NCBI GenBank assembly: GCA_017613735.1
Contig: JAGADF010000011.1
Span: 1 to 46,096 of the forward strand
DNA from: Clostridia bacterium
Lineage (GTDB): Bacteria > Bacillota > Clostridia > Oscillospirales > Acutalibacteraceae
Direction: 5' to 3'
DNA: 46,096 nucleotides
Shown: piece by piece, positions 34,507-41,128 of the stretch
Layout: every line of letters starts with the position of its first letter
How positions within the stretch are numbered: the stretch's first letter is position 1
The notes under the pieces: model-generated
Databases searched by the model: none
What the model saw: only the letters and a program-made list of their open reading frames with translations
Told to the model about the DNA's origin: nothing
Translations under genes and position numbers: made by a program

Positions 34507-34537
34507 TTGCTCGTGACGTAACGTAATGAGGTAAAAT
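34507..34537 (+). promoter_or_regulatory. MerR-type promoter with 19-base spacer and dyad
   Basis: TTGCTC (34507-34512) and TAAAAT (34532-34537) are separated by 19 bases, the over-long spacing typical of promoters that MerR proteins activate by twisting DNA. The spacer holds a dyad CTCgTgACGT / ACGTaAtGAG centred near 34520. This marks the downstream merR-yhfC pair as autoregulated. Confidence 0.75.
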
Positions 34538-34561
34538 TACGTTCGAAGGAGGTGAAAAGCT

Positions 34562-35287
34562 ATGTCACAGTACACAACAGGTGAGCTTGCGAAGCTTTGC
34601 TCGGTCACGGTCAGGACAGTACAGTATTATGACACAAGAGGTATTCTTACCCCGTCGGAACTTACCGAGGGCGGAAGAAGACTGTTCTCGGATGATGACC
34701 TTAAAAAGCTTAAGACGATTTGCTTTTTAAGAGAGCTCGGCTTTTCAATTGACGACATTTCAAAGCTGCTTTCAGAGAAGAATTCCTCAAACGTAATTAT
34801 GCTTTTGCTTGAACGTCAGGAAACAGAACTGAAAACCGAGCTTGAAAAGAATCAGGAAAGACTTGAAAAGATTATCGAACTGAAAAAAGAAATCGGTTCA
34901 TCGCAAAGCATTGAGGTTGAATCCATATTTGACATAGCCGACACTATGGAGAACAAGAAGAAATTAAGGAAATTCCGCGTCACCGCCGGTTTAATCGCAA
35001 TACTGCTCGGTTTGCTTGAGGCAGGTTCAATAAATCTATGGGTTTTCAAGGGCATATGGTGGCCGTGCATAGCCGTTTATGTATTGCTTGCAATTCCCTT
35101 CGCCATTATTTTTTCGAAGCTTTATTACGAAAAAATCGACTACATCTGCCCTGAATGCCATGAGCAGTTCAAGCCGAAATTCAGAGAGGTGTTCTTAGCA
35201 AGTCACACTCCGAAAACAAGAAAGCTCGTCTGCCCGAATTGCGGCAAAAAGAGCTATTGCGTCGAAACCTGGGGTGATAAAAAATGA
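34562..35287 (+). CDS. Membrane-tethered MerR family regulator with C-terminal zinc ribbon
   Basis: 241 residues. Residues 1-70 are a MerR DNA-binding domain (TTGELAKLCSVTVRTVQYYD, GGRRLFSDDDLKKL, FLRELGFSIDDI). About 75-125 is the long coiled-coil dimerisation helix. Two hydrophobic segments follow (about 140-158 and 163-188), then a cytosolic zinc ribbon with CPEC and CPNC pairs. The effector domain is thus replaced by a membrane hairpin and a metal-binding end. AAGGAGGTGA precedes the ATG. The stop overlaps the start of a YhfC-type protease gene by 4 bases (ATGA). The arrangement suggests a regulator held at the membrane and controlled by, or released by, that neighbour; release is inference. 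Confidence 0.88.
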   Translation: MSQYTTGELAKLCSVTVRTVQYYDTRGILTPSELTEGGRRLFSDDDLKKLKTICFLRELGFSIDDISKLLSEKNSSNVIMLLLERQETELKTELEKNQERLEKIIELKKEIGSSQSIEVESIFDIADTMENKKKLRKFRVTAGLIAILLGLLEAGSINLWVFKGIWWPCIAVYVLLAIPFAIIFSKLYYEKIDYICPECHEQFKPKFREVFLASHTPKTRKLVCPNCGKKSYCVETWGDKK

Positions 35288-36093
35288 TTTCAGCCGTTCC
35301 CGTAACTTCAATAATTGCCATGGCGGTCAATGCGGTCGTCGTAACGCTTCTGCCGATTATTGCGTTTATTTATGTTACTAAAAAATTCAATTGCGCCCAG
35401 AACTGCGTGCTCGTCGGCGCGGGAACGTTTGTCGTATTCGCGCTTGTGCTTGAAACGGTTCTTCATCAGGTCGTGTTCCGTATTTTCGGCGAAACGCTTA
35501 TGGGCAATACATGGCTTTACGCTCTTTACGGCGGGCTTGCGGCAGGGCTTTTTGAGGAGACGGGACGTCTTATCTCGATGAAGCTTTTTATGAAAAAGTG
35601 CCTGACAAAAGAAAATTCGCTTATGTTCGGCATAGGTCACGGCGGAGCGGAGGCGATAATCATCGGCGCTATGACCGCATTTTCAAATATAGTTATGTCG
35701 GTTATGATTAATATGAATCAGGTTGACAAGCTGCTTGCGACTGCGGGTGAAAACGAAAAGGACGCCGCGATACAGCAGCTTTCCGCCCTCGGAACTACAC
35801 CTGCGGGCGAGTATCTTTTAGGCGGATTTGAAAGAATTGTGGCGTTTGCAATGCAGATTTGTCTGTCCTATATGGTTTACCGCGCGGTAAAATATAAAAA
35901 GCCTGTTTTCTATATTATCGCCATCTTAATTCACTTTGCGCTCGACGCTTCGACTGTGATTATATTAAAGGCAACCTCGGTTTATATTACGGAATGTATT
36001 TTGTTTGCCGAGACGGTGTGCCTTTCAATTATCGTTTATAAAGCTTACAGAGCCGAAAAGGACGAACCCGATAAAGAGCCCGTAACTCAATAA
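35284..36093 (+). CDS. YhfC family putative intramembrane metalloprotease
   Basis: 269 residues with about seven to eight membrane segments. It has the conserved motif set of the YhfC/CPBP-like proteases: EETGR at 91-95, GIGHGGAEA around 116-124 and HFALD at 217-221, which would supply Glu, His and Asp for a metal or water in the membrane. Family members are predicted glutamic/metallo intramembrane proteases, without proven substrates that I know of. It is translated with the membrane-bound MerR regulator from one transcript (4-base overlap) and followed by a strong terminator, so the two form a closed unit. Confidence 0.85.
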   Translation: MISAVPVTSIIAMAVNAVVVTLLPIIAFIYVTKKFNCAQNCVLVGAGTFVVFALVLETVLHQVVFRIFGETLMGNTWLYALYGGLAAGLFEETGRLISMKLFMKKCLTKENSLMFGIGHGGAEAIIIGAMTAFSNIVMSVMINMNQVDKLLATAGENEKDAAIQQLSALGTTPAGEYLLGGFERIVAFAMQICLSYMVYRAVKYKKPVFYIIAILIHFALDASTVIILKATSVYITECILFAETVCLSIIVYKAYRAEKDEPDKEPVTQ

Positions 36094-36095
36094 AA

Positions 36096-36127
36096 AAAGA
36101 GGTTAAGGCAACCGCCTTAACCTCTTT
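36096..36127. terminator. Bidirectional terminator after the MerR-YhfC unit
   Basis: Perfect 14-bp stem AAAGAGGTTAAGGC / GCCTTAACCTCTTT with AACC loop, preceded by a run of A that gives a T tract on the minus strand. Confidence 0.85.
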
Positions 36128-36128
36128 G

Positions 36129-36617
36129 TCAATCTTTGATTATTTTCCATTTTTCGGTGAGCTTTTCAATGCTCCATGCGGCGTTTGCGGGGCTTGTCGA
36201 CGGAAGACAGACAGCCTTTATGCCCGTTGAGTTTTCAAGATATTTTTTATACAATTCGTCCGCCTTTTTGCCGTTGGTGAAAATCCGCTCTACCTTGCTT
36301 TCATTGAGTATCTGATTTATGTCGTTTGCGACGGCGTTTCTGATACTGCTGTCAGCCGAGCCCGTTATATCGCAGGAGTGAATAACGTCCCATACGGCGA
36401 TATTGTTCTTTAATAAAAACGCCTTTTTTTCTTCAATGCTTTCGGGAACTTTTTCGCCGCAAACCTCAGCCGTAACACGCCAGAATCTGTTTTGCGGATG
36501 GCCGTAGAAAAATCCGTATTCCCTCGATTTTACAGACGGAAACGATCCGAGAATAAGCACCCTCGAGTTTTTGTCATATACGGGCGGAATGGGATGAATT
36601 ATGAGTTCGGATTTCAT
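36129..36617 (-). CDS. DNA-deoxyinosine glycosylase (UDG superfamily)
   Basis: 162 residues. Fits the hypoxanthine/xanthine-DNA glycosylase group of the uracil-DNA glycosylase superfamily: the motif-1 block LILGSFPSVKSREYGFFYGHPQNRFWRV and motif-2 block LPSTSPANAAWS near the C-terminus. It removes deaminated adenine from DNA as the first step of base-excision repair, in the cytosol. AGGTGA precedes the ATG. It has its own promoter and a shared terminator; it is monocistronic. Confidence 0.88.
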   Translation of the reverse strand: MKSELIIHPIPPVYDKNSRVLILGSFPSVKSREYGFFYGHPQNRFWRVTAEVCGEKVPESIEEKKAFLLKNNIAVWDVIHSCDITGSADSSIRNAVANDINQILNESKVERIFTNGKKADELYKKYLENSTGIKAVCLPSTSPANAAWSIEKLTEKWKIIKD

Positions 36618-36665
36618 TTTTTCACCTTTTTTACAGGGGATTTGCTGTTCTGAATTTATAAACCG

Positions 36666-36694
36666 ATTTTACCACAAAAAAGCGGGGCGGGCAA
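36666..36694 (-). promoter_or_regulatory. Promoter of the DNA glycosylase gene
   Basis: On the minus strand TTGCCC (36694-36689), 17 bases, TAAAAT (36671-36666) with extended TGG. Confidence 0.55.
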
Positions 36695-36724
36695 TATTCC
36701 TTGCTTTTCTTTTTTTCGGACGTA

Positions 36725-36761
36725 TGGTATAATAAAACCGACAAATCGTGATTTGACGAGG
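36725..36761 (+). promoter_or_regulatory. Repeated promoter-UTR element, copy 1
   Basis: TGG-TATAAT (36725-36733) followed 6 bases on by the hairpin GACAAATC-GT-GATTTGAC (36740-36757) and GAGG. The same order is found before the two other acetyltransferase genes at 38884 and 45285. The hairpin lies directly before the ribosome site, so it could affect initiation. Confidence 0.65.
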
Positions 36762-36769
36762 TGACCGTT

Positions 36770-37453
36770 ATGAAGAAACCCAATAAAGAATGGGAAAGAA
36801 TGGTAAGCGGTAAGCTGTATAACGCCCAGAGCAAAGACCTTATCAAGAATCACGCGCTCGGAATGATGCGCTGCGACAGATTCAACAGAATCGCTTTCTG
36901 GCGTTTCATATCAAAACAGCGCGCTTTGCAGAAGCTGATTCCTTCTTCAAAGGGAAAGGATTTCTTTGTTTTCGCTCCGTTTTACTGTGAATACGGAAGA
37001 AATATCAAGGTCGGTTACGGCTGTTTTGTAAATTATAACTGCACTTTTCTGGACGTATCTCCGATTACGCTTGAGGACAACGTCTGGATCGGCGCAAACG
37101 TAACGCTTGCTACACCTATGCACCCGTACCTTGCCGACGAGCGTCTGCTGAATGACTATCCCGACGGAAGGCACGATCTGGAATACTCAAAGCCGATAAC
37201 AATAAAGAAAAACTGCTGGATATGTTCAAGCGCTACAATCACGGGCGGCGTAACAATCGGCGAGAACAGCATTGTCGCCGCGGGAGCCGTAGTTACCCGT
37301 GACGTCCCGCCCAACTGTATCGCAGGCGGCGTTCCCGCAAAAGTAATCCGTGAAATCGACGAGCAGGACAGAATGAACGTGTGGGAAACATACATAAAAG
37401 ACGAAACGCCGATGTCACTCAGAGACAAACTGAAGAACAATCCTGAAGATTAA
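36770..37453 (+). CDS. Hexapeptide-repeat sugar O-acetyltransferase (LacA/Maa type)
   Basis: 227 residues from the ATG at 36770, which has GAGGTGACC just upstream; a GTG at 36761 lies in that site. The C-terminal two thirds are a left-handed beta-helix with hexapeptide repeats (NIKVGYG, ITLEDNVWIGANVTL, NCWICSSATITGG, VTIGENSIVAAGAVV). The MHPY block with its His corresponds to the catalytic histidine of galactoside/maltose acetyltransferases, and GGVPAKVIREI is the usual end. It transfers acetyl from acetyl-CoA to a sugar hydroxyl, probably as a trimer. The N-terminus carries the short helical Maa/LacA domain. The same promoter-UTR element is found before the drug-type acetyltransferases nearby. 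Confidence 0.88.
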   Translation: MKKPNKEWERMVSGKLYNAQSKDLIKNHALGMMRCDRFNRIAFWRFISKQRALQKLIPSSKGKDFFVFAPFYCEYGRNIKVGYGCFVNYNCTFLDVSPITLEDNVWIGANVTLATPMHPYLADERLLNDYPDGRHDLEYSKPITIKKNCWICSSATITGGVTIGENSIVAAGAVVTRDVPPNCIAGGVPAKVIREIDEQDRMNVWETYIKDETPMSLRDKLKNNPED

Positions 37454-37455
37454 AT

Positions 37456-37476
37456 GAAAAATCGGGATTTGAGGAG
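37456..37476 (+). repeat. UTR hairpin motif, copy 2 (no TATAAT)
   Basis: GAAAAATCGGGATTTGAGGAG starts 3 bases after the acetyltransferase stop. It keeps the AAATC-N2-ATTT dyad and GAGG of the repeated element but lacks the promoter part. It precedes the small ORF at 37485. Confidence 0.5.
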
Positions 37477-37484
37477 AAAAAATA

Positions 37485-37649
37485 ATGATTAAAATCTTTG
37501 GAAAAAATAACGATTTAAGAACCGAAGAAGGCAAAATAACAAAAACAGGATATTTAGTTTTGACGCTGTCCTCTGTATTCGGACTGTGCATATTTTTAAC
37601 CAGAAGACATTTTTATGGAAAAAAGCTGCAAAAGAAACAGCAGGATTAA
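37485..37649 (+). CDS. 54-residue single-pass membrane protein
   Basis: 54 codons, ATG at 37485 with GAGGAG 9 bases upstream. A charged N-terminus (MIKIFGKNNDLRTEEGK) leads into one hydrophobic segment (about 22-38, TGYLVLTLSSVFGLCIFL) and a basic tail rich in Lys and Gln. Not recognised. It follows the sugar acetyltransferase by 31 bases and may be its co-transcribed partner. Length and the plausible ribosome site support it, but it could be a decayed fragment. Confidence 0.5.
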   Translation: MIKIFGKNNDLRTEEGKITKTGYLVLTLSSVFGLCIFLTRRHFYGKKLQKKQQD

Positions 37650-37727
37650 TTCTTATACAAACGATATAATCAAAACAAGGCGGAACAGTTATGGAATTGA
37701 TAATACCGAATAAGAAAGGAAATTGCT

Positions 37728-38750
37728 ATGGTTAAAGACGGAAACAGATATGTCCCTTATGAAGAGCGTACAGGAGAGAGCTCCGTAGTATTTTTTACCC
37801 GGGATCTTTCCGAAGAGGGACTGAAAAAGATTTATGACAGAATAAGCTCCGTGCTTTGCGGTAAGGTTGCCGTAAAACTGCACACGGGCGAAGCCGAGGG
37901 ACCGAATATTATTCCCCGCCCCTGGGTAAAGGAGCTGTTTGCTTCACGCCTTCCGGATGCTACAATTATTGAAACGAACACCTATTATGAGGGCAGCCGA
38001 TATACCACCGAGGAACACCGTAAAACTCTTGAAATAAACGGCTGGACTTTCTGCCCCGTTGATATCACCGACAGCGAGGGCGTTGCAACTCTGCCCGTTA
38101 ACGGCGGCAAATGGTTCAAAGAGATGCATGTCGGCAAGAGTATGCTGAATTACGATTCTCTTTTAGTGCTGACTCATTTCAAAGGCCATATGATGGGCGG
38201 CTTCGGCGGCAGCAACAAGAATATCGGTATCGGTTGTGTTGACGGACGAATAGGCAAAGCGGAAATACATACTGCAAAAGGCAGCGACGATATGTGGAGT
38301 ATTGCCGAGGAAGAGCTTATGGAGCGCATTTCGGAAAGCACAAAAGCCACGGTTGACTTCTTTGCGCCGCATATCTGCTATATCAATGTTATGCGTAACA
38401 TGTCTGTCTCATGCGACTGCGAAGGTCCCGAAGCTGAGCCGGTTGTGACTCCTGACGTCGGACTTGTCGCTTCTCTTGATATTCTTGCCGCAGATAATGC
38501 TTGTATGGATTTGATTTATAACCTTCCGTACGGCGGCGGTAAAGCGCTTATTGAGCGTGTTGAAACACGTCACGGTCTTCGCCAGCTCAGTTATATGAAG
38601 GAACTCTCAATGGGCAACGACAAATATACTCTTATTGATATTGACAACGGCGATGCGGTTATCACGGCGGCTGAAGCAGTCAAAGACGTTAAGCCCGTAT
38701 GGAACCCCGACCGATACAACACATTCTGGGGACGGAATAAGAGAGGATAA
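37728..38750 (+). CDS. DUF362 domain protein
   Basis: 340 residues matching DUF362: the N-terminal VAVKLHTGEAEGPNIIPRPWVKEL block, ETNTYYEGSRYTTEEHRKTLE, then LTHFKGHMMGGFGGSNKNIGIGC and PDVGLVASLDILAADNACMDL. Many DUF362 proteins are followed by or fused to ferredoxin domains and are thought to be metal- or Fe-S-linked. This one has no 4Fe-4S motif, only scattered Cys. AGAAAGGAAA precedes the ATG, and a possible -10 TATAAT lies at 37665-37670. It stands between acetyltransferase genes. Its activity is unknown. Confidence 0.82.
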   Translation: MVKDGNRYVPYEERTGESSVVFFTRDLSEEGLKKIYDRISSVLCGKVAVKLHTGEAEGPNIIPRPWVKELFASRLPDATIIETNTYYEGSRYTTEEHRKTLEINGWTFCPVDITDSEGVATLPVNGGKWFKEMHVGKSMLNYDSLLVLTHFKGHMMGGFGGSNKNIGIGCVDGRIGKAEIHTAKGSDDMWSIAEEELMERISESTKATVDFFAPHICYINVMRNMSVSCDCEGPEAEPVVTPDVGLVASLDILAADNACMDLIYNLPYGGGKALIERVETRHGLRQLSYMKELSMGNDKYTLIDIDNGDAVITAAEAVKDVKPVWNPDRYNTFWGRNKRG

Positions 38751-38755
38751 CAGCC

Positions 38756-38833
38756 GTGGACATGAACAAAAGAATAGAAGCCATAATCGAGAATGCAGAC
38801 AAAGGCGATAATGTAATCAACTTCCCGGCATAA
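38756..38833 (+). CDS. 25-residue ORF sharing its C-terminus with the ORF at 45061
   Basis: A GTG at 38756 (or ATG at 38762) opens a short frame ending KGDNVINFPA, six bases after the DUF362 stop. The last 18 residues are nearly the same as those of the ORF ending at 45234. The preserved frame between two diverged copies suggests that the peptide is or was coding. It may be the tail of a gene copied together with its terminator. Not recognised. Confidence 0.35.
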   Translation: MDMNKRIEAIIENADKGDNVINFPA

Positions 38834-38838
38834 AACAC

Positions 38839-38872
38839 ACAGCCACCGAGCAACATCGGTGGCTGTACTTTT
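38839..38872 (+). terminator. Terminator within repeat copy A
   Basis: 11-bp perfect stem ACAGCCACCGA / TCGGTGGCTGT with GCAACA loop followed by ACTTTTCT. It separates the DUF362 unit from the next promoter. Confidence 0.8.
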
Positions 38873-38883
38873 CTGGTGTTATA

Positions 38884-38919
38884 TGGTATAATGAACCCGA
38901 CAAATCGTAATTTGTGAGG
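38884..38919 (+). promoter_or_regulatory. Repeated promoter-UTR element, copy 3, before the CAT-like gene
   Basis: TGG-TATAAT at 38884-38892 (extended -10, poor -35), then GACAAATC-GT-AATTTGTGAGG at 38899-38919. Matches copy 1 at 36725 and copy 5 at 45285. Confidence 0.7.
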
Positions 38920-38925
38920 ATAAAT

Positions 38926-39579
38926 ATGAACTACAAGGTTATTAATAAAGAAACATATTACAGAAAAGGTGTTTACCGCCATTTCACCGAGGATTGCAAG
39001 TGCTCGACCTCTATGACAGCACGCATTGACGTGACCGAACTTGTTGAATATTCAAAAAAGACGGGCACAAAGTTTTATCTGAATTTCCTGTATATTCTCT
39101 CAAAGGTACTCAACTCCCGTGATGACTATAAAATGGATTATCTGTATAATACGGACGAGTTGATTTGCTATGACGTGATAAATCCGTGCCATTATGTCTT
39201 TCACGAGGACACCGAAACCTGTACTACGGTTCATTCCGAATACTGCGAGGATTACAAAACCTTTTATAAAAATGCTCTGCGTGATTTGGAAAACGCAAAG
39301 CAAAATCACGAGTATGAATTCGACAGTGCTAAATATCCCAACTGGTTTGACGCCTCATATGTATCATGGCTTTCCTATGATTCGCTAAACGTTGAATTAC
39401 CAGACGGCTATCTTTATTTCCCACCCATTATTAACTGGGGCAGATACAGGGAAGAAAACGGCAGACTGATGATGCCTGTTACCGTACGCCTCAATCACGC
39501 AATCGCTGACGGCTATTTGGTTGCAAATGTGTATAGATTACTGCAAAAAGAAATCGTATCTTTCATTAAAAGCGAATAG
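38926..39579 (+). CDS. Chloramphenicol acetyltransferase-like protein (type A)
   Basis: 217 residues, the normal length of CatA trimers. The family pattern is clear: YYRKGVYRHF, TARIDVTEL, the FYLNFLYIL helix, PIINWGRY, and the catalytic block NHAIADGY near residue 190-197. The usual HHAVxDG has Asn for the first His here, but the catalytic His and the structural Asp remain. It acetylates chloramphenicol or a related alcohol from acetyl-CoA; such divergent members need not confer resistance. I start it at ATG 38926 after GTGAGGAT rather than the GTG at 38914. Own promoter and terminator. Confidence 0.85.
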   Translation: MNYKVINKETYYRKGVYRHFTEDCKCSTSMTARIDVTELVEYSKKTGTKFYLNFLYILSKVLNSRDDYKMDYLYNTDELICYDVINPCHYVFHEDTETCTTVHSEYCEDYKTFYKNALRDLENAKQNHEYEFDSAKYPNWFDASYVSWLSYDSLNVELPDGYLYFPPIINWGRYREENGRLMMPVTVRLNHAIADGYLVANVYRLLQKEIVSFIKSE

Positions 39580-39599
39580 ACAAATTCTGATTTGTCGAG
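39579..39599 (+). repeat. UTR hairpin motif, copy 4 (orphan)
   Basis: GACAAAT-TCTG-ATTTGTC-GAG begins at the last base of the CAT stop codon. It resembles the repeated UTR hairpin, without a promoter and with only a 35-codon frame (ATG 39603) behind it that runs into the terminator. Probably a remnant. Confidence 0.4.
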
Positions 39600-39659
39600 C
39601 AAATGATTTTACAAAAAAATAATAAATGGTCATTAGATGGTCATTGGCAGTTTTCAGAA

Positions 39660-39692
39660 AAATCTCATCCTGAGAAATTCAGGATGAGATTT
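39660..39692 (+). terminator. Terminator after the CAT-like gene
   Basis: 14-bp perfect stem AAATCTCATCCTGA / TCAGGATGAGATTT with GAAAT loop, followed by ATATTTTC. Confidence 0.8.
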
Positions 39693-39791
39693 ATATTTTC
39701 TGTCAGGGTTTTCGGTTGAAAATTTCTGATTTTTCGGTCTTGATTTTTCTCGGTTTCAAAATTGAAAAATGCCTTTCTTGCTCTGTAATCG

Positions 39792-39886
39792 GCGAGTTGA
39801 AAAAACTCGCAAAAGATTGGTAGCGAAAGCGGAGCGTCGGGAGTGCGCTTGCAAACGAGCAGCGGAGCCGAGCGTGATCTTTTGCG
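39792..39886. other. GC-rich structured intergenic stretch without a convincing gene
   Basis: Within the gene-free 39693-40006 stretch, GCGAGTT/AACTCGC makes a hairpin (39792-39810) and a 10-bp inverted repeat CGCAAAAGAT / ATCTTTTGCG (39808-39817, 39877-39886) encloses 59 bases with several GCGGAGC/GAGCG copies. An open frame (39769-40032) crosses it, but its product is Arg-rich, has no homology that I see, and reads through the tRNA remnant, so I do not call it. Could be a structured RNA or a dispersed repeat. Confidence 0.4.
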
Positions 39887-39959
39887 AAAAGGAGGAGCGA
39901 CGGCGTGAGCGAGAGGCGATAAAAAAATCGCCGCGAACGATACAAAGTCCGCGACGACG

Positions 39960-40004
39960 TGGAGCTACTGGTCGGCTCGAACCGACGACCTATGCATTAC
40001 GAAT
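39960..40004 (-). pseudogene. 3'-half tRNA-Thr-like remnant
   Basis: On the minus strand the sequence runs TTCGTAA (anticodon-loop-like, CGT), TGCAT (3' anticodon arm), AGGTC, GTCGG-TTCGAG-CCGAC (T arm, loop one base short), an acceptor 3' strand and CCA at 39962-39960. There is no matching 5' half to the right; instead the coding end of the phosphoesterase gene starts at 40007. A displaced tRNA 3' half is the usual trace left by an integrase-mediated insertion. Confidence 0.6.
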
Positions 40005-40006
40005 TC

Positions 40007-41113
40007 TCAGGCGTTTTCCGCAGACAGGGTAATTACCTCATAATAACAGTGAGAATCCGTTCTGAACGGAACGCGCCATCCGCCTGCGCCGGAACTGACA
40101 AGCAAGGTTGCATAACTGTATTTAAACTCACCGTAAGCATAACCGATTACGGAGTATAACGATTTCAACGGAAACAGTTGACCCGCATGAGTATGGCCCG
40201 ACAGCTGCAAATCGGGGGAGGCTTCACAATTCTCTTTGAACTCAAACGGCTGATGATCTGCAATAATAAGATACTTACTGTTATCGGGATTCAGGTCATT
40301 AAGCTCTTTTGCATCTGTACGCTTATCTCCCTCGCTGATATCCTCTCTTCCGAGAAGCATTAAATCTTCACCGAGCGAAACATATTCATCTTTAAGAACA
40401 GTAATATCGTTTTCTTCAAGTACGCTTTCAAGTTCTTCGGTAGTATATTGTAAACCGTGAGCATACTCAGCATGCTTTTGTCTGTCGTGATTTCCATATA
40501 AATAATAAACCGGAATACCCAGTGAACCAAAAAGATGATATATTTCTTCCATTTCCTCACGAGTTGTATAGTCGTCGGTAATGTCTCCGCCGAGAATAAT
40601 ACACTCGGGATTTTCCGCCTTGATATCAGCCGCTTCTTTTTCAAGTACCGAAAACGGCTGAACATTTTCTACATGAATGTCGGAAACGAAAACAATCTTG
40701 TGCTCGGTTTTAAGTTTTTCCGAAGTGTATGTATGATAGTTTGGCTTTACCGTCTGCATATTGACAGTACCGTAAACGAAGAAAAGAACTCCTAATACAA
40801 GGCTTAGAATCTTTTCGAATTTAAAGGTATGCTCCGCCTTTTTAATAAGACAAACAACCGTATAGATAAGATCTGTCAAAGCATCGGGCAGTAAAACGGC
40901 ATACAGCGCTATCATAAGCGGCTGAGCAGGGCGAAACTGTACGGGCCCTGCCAGAGCAAGACCTGCAAAAGCAATACCAAGAACGGCTTTCAGAACAATT
41001 AAAACAAATCTGACAGCCGTTTTAACTTTCTTTTTCCGCAAAAAGAACTGTATTGCCGAAACTATTACAAGCGCAAATGCAAACCAAAGAATCCACGGGA
41101 TATAAAAAGTCAT
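40007..41113 (-). CDS. Membrane calcineurin-like metallophosphoesterase (YkuE/YaeI type)
   Basis: 368 residues. The first 125 residues hold about four membrane segments. The phosphoesterase domain follows, with SDIHVE (Asp, His near 145-147), GGDITDD near 175-181, GNHD near 207-210, an IADHQP block near 290 and SGHTHAGQ near 308-315, all metal ligands present. Such proteins act on membrane-linked phosphoesters such as lipid or UDP-sugar intermediates; the substrate here is unknown. It is the last gene of the STAS operon, 15 bases after the STAS-kinase gene. Its stop codon lies next to the tRNA remnant. Confidence 0.88.
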   Translation of the reverse strand: MTFYIPWILWFAFALVIVSAIQFFLRKKKVKTAVRFVLIVLKAVLGIAFAGLALAGPVQFRPAQPLMIALYAVLLPDALTDLIYTVVCLIKKAEHTFKFEKILSLVLGVLFFVYGTVNMQTVKPNYHTYTSEKLKTEHKIVFVSDIHVENVQPFSVLEKEAADIKAENPECIILGGDITDDYTTREEMEEIYHLFGSLGIPVYYLYGNHDRQKHAEYAHGLQYTTEELESVLEENDITVLKDEYVSLGEDLMLLGREDISEGDKRTDAKELNDLNPDNSKYLIIADHQPFEFKENCEASPDLQLSGHTHAGQLFPLKSLYSVIGYAYGEFKYSYATLLVSSGAGGWRVPFRTDSHCYYEVITLSAENA

Positions 41114-41128
41114 TTGTTAAGTCCTTTA

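Larger units (their letters stand above)
38777..38919 (+). repeat. About 143-bp direct repeat, copy A
   Basis: Contains, in order, the end of a short ORF (AIIENADK...NVINFPA), a terminator, an extended -10 promoter, the AAATC/ATTT UTR hairpin and a GAGG site. It aligns with 45179-45321 over its full length with roughly 85-90 percent identity by eye, same orientation, 6.4 kb apart. Each copy is followed by an antibiotic-type acetyltransferase gene. Confidence 0.85.

Noticed and set aside
39769-40032. 87-residue plus-strand ORF
   Set aside because: Arg/Lys-rich product reading through a repeat-like stretch, the tRNA remnant and the end of the phosphoesterase gene; no ribosome site.
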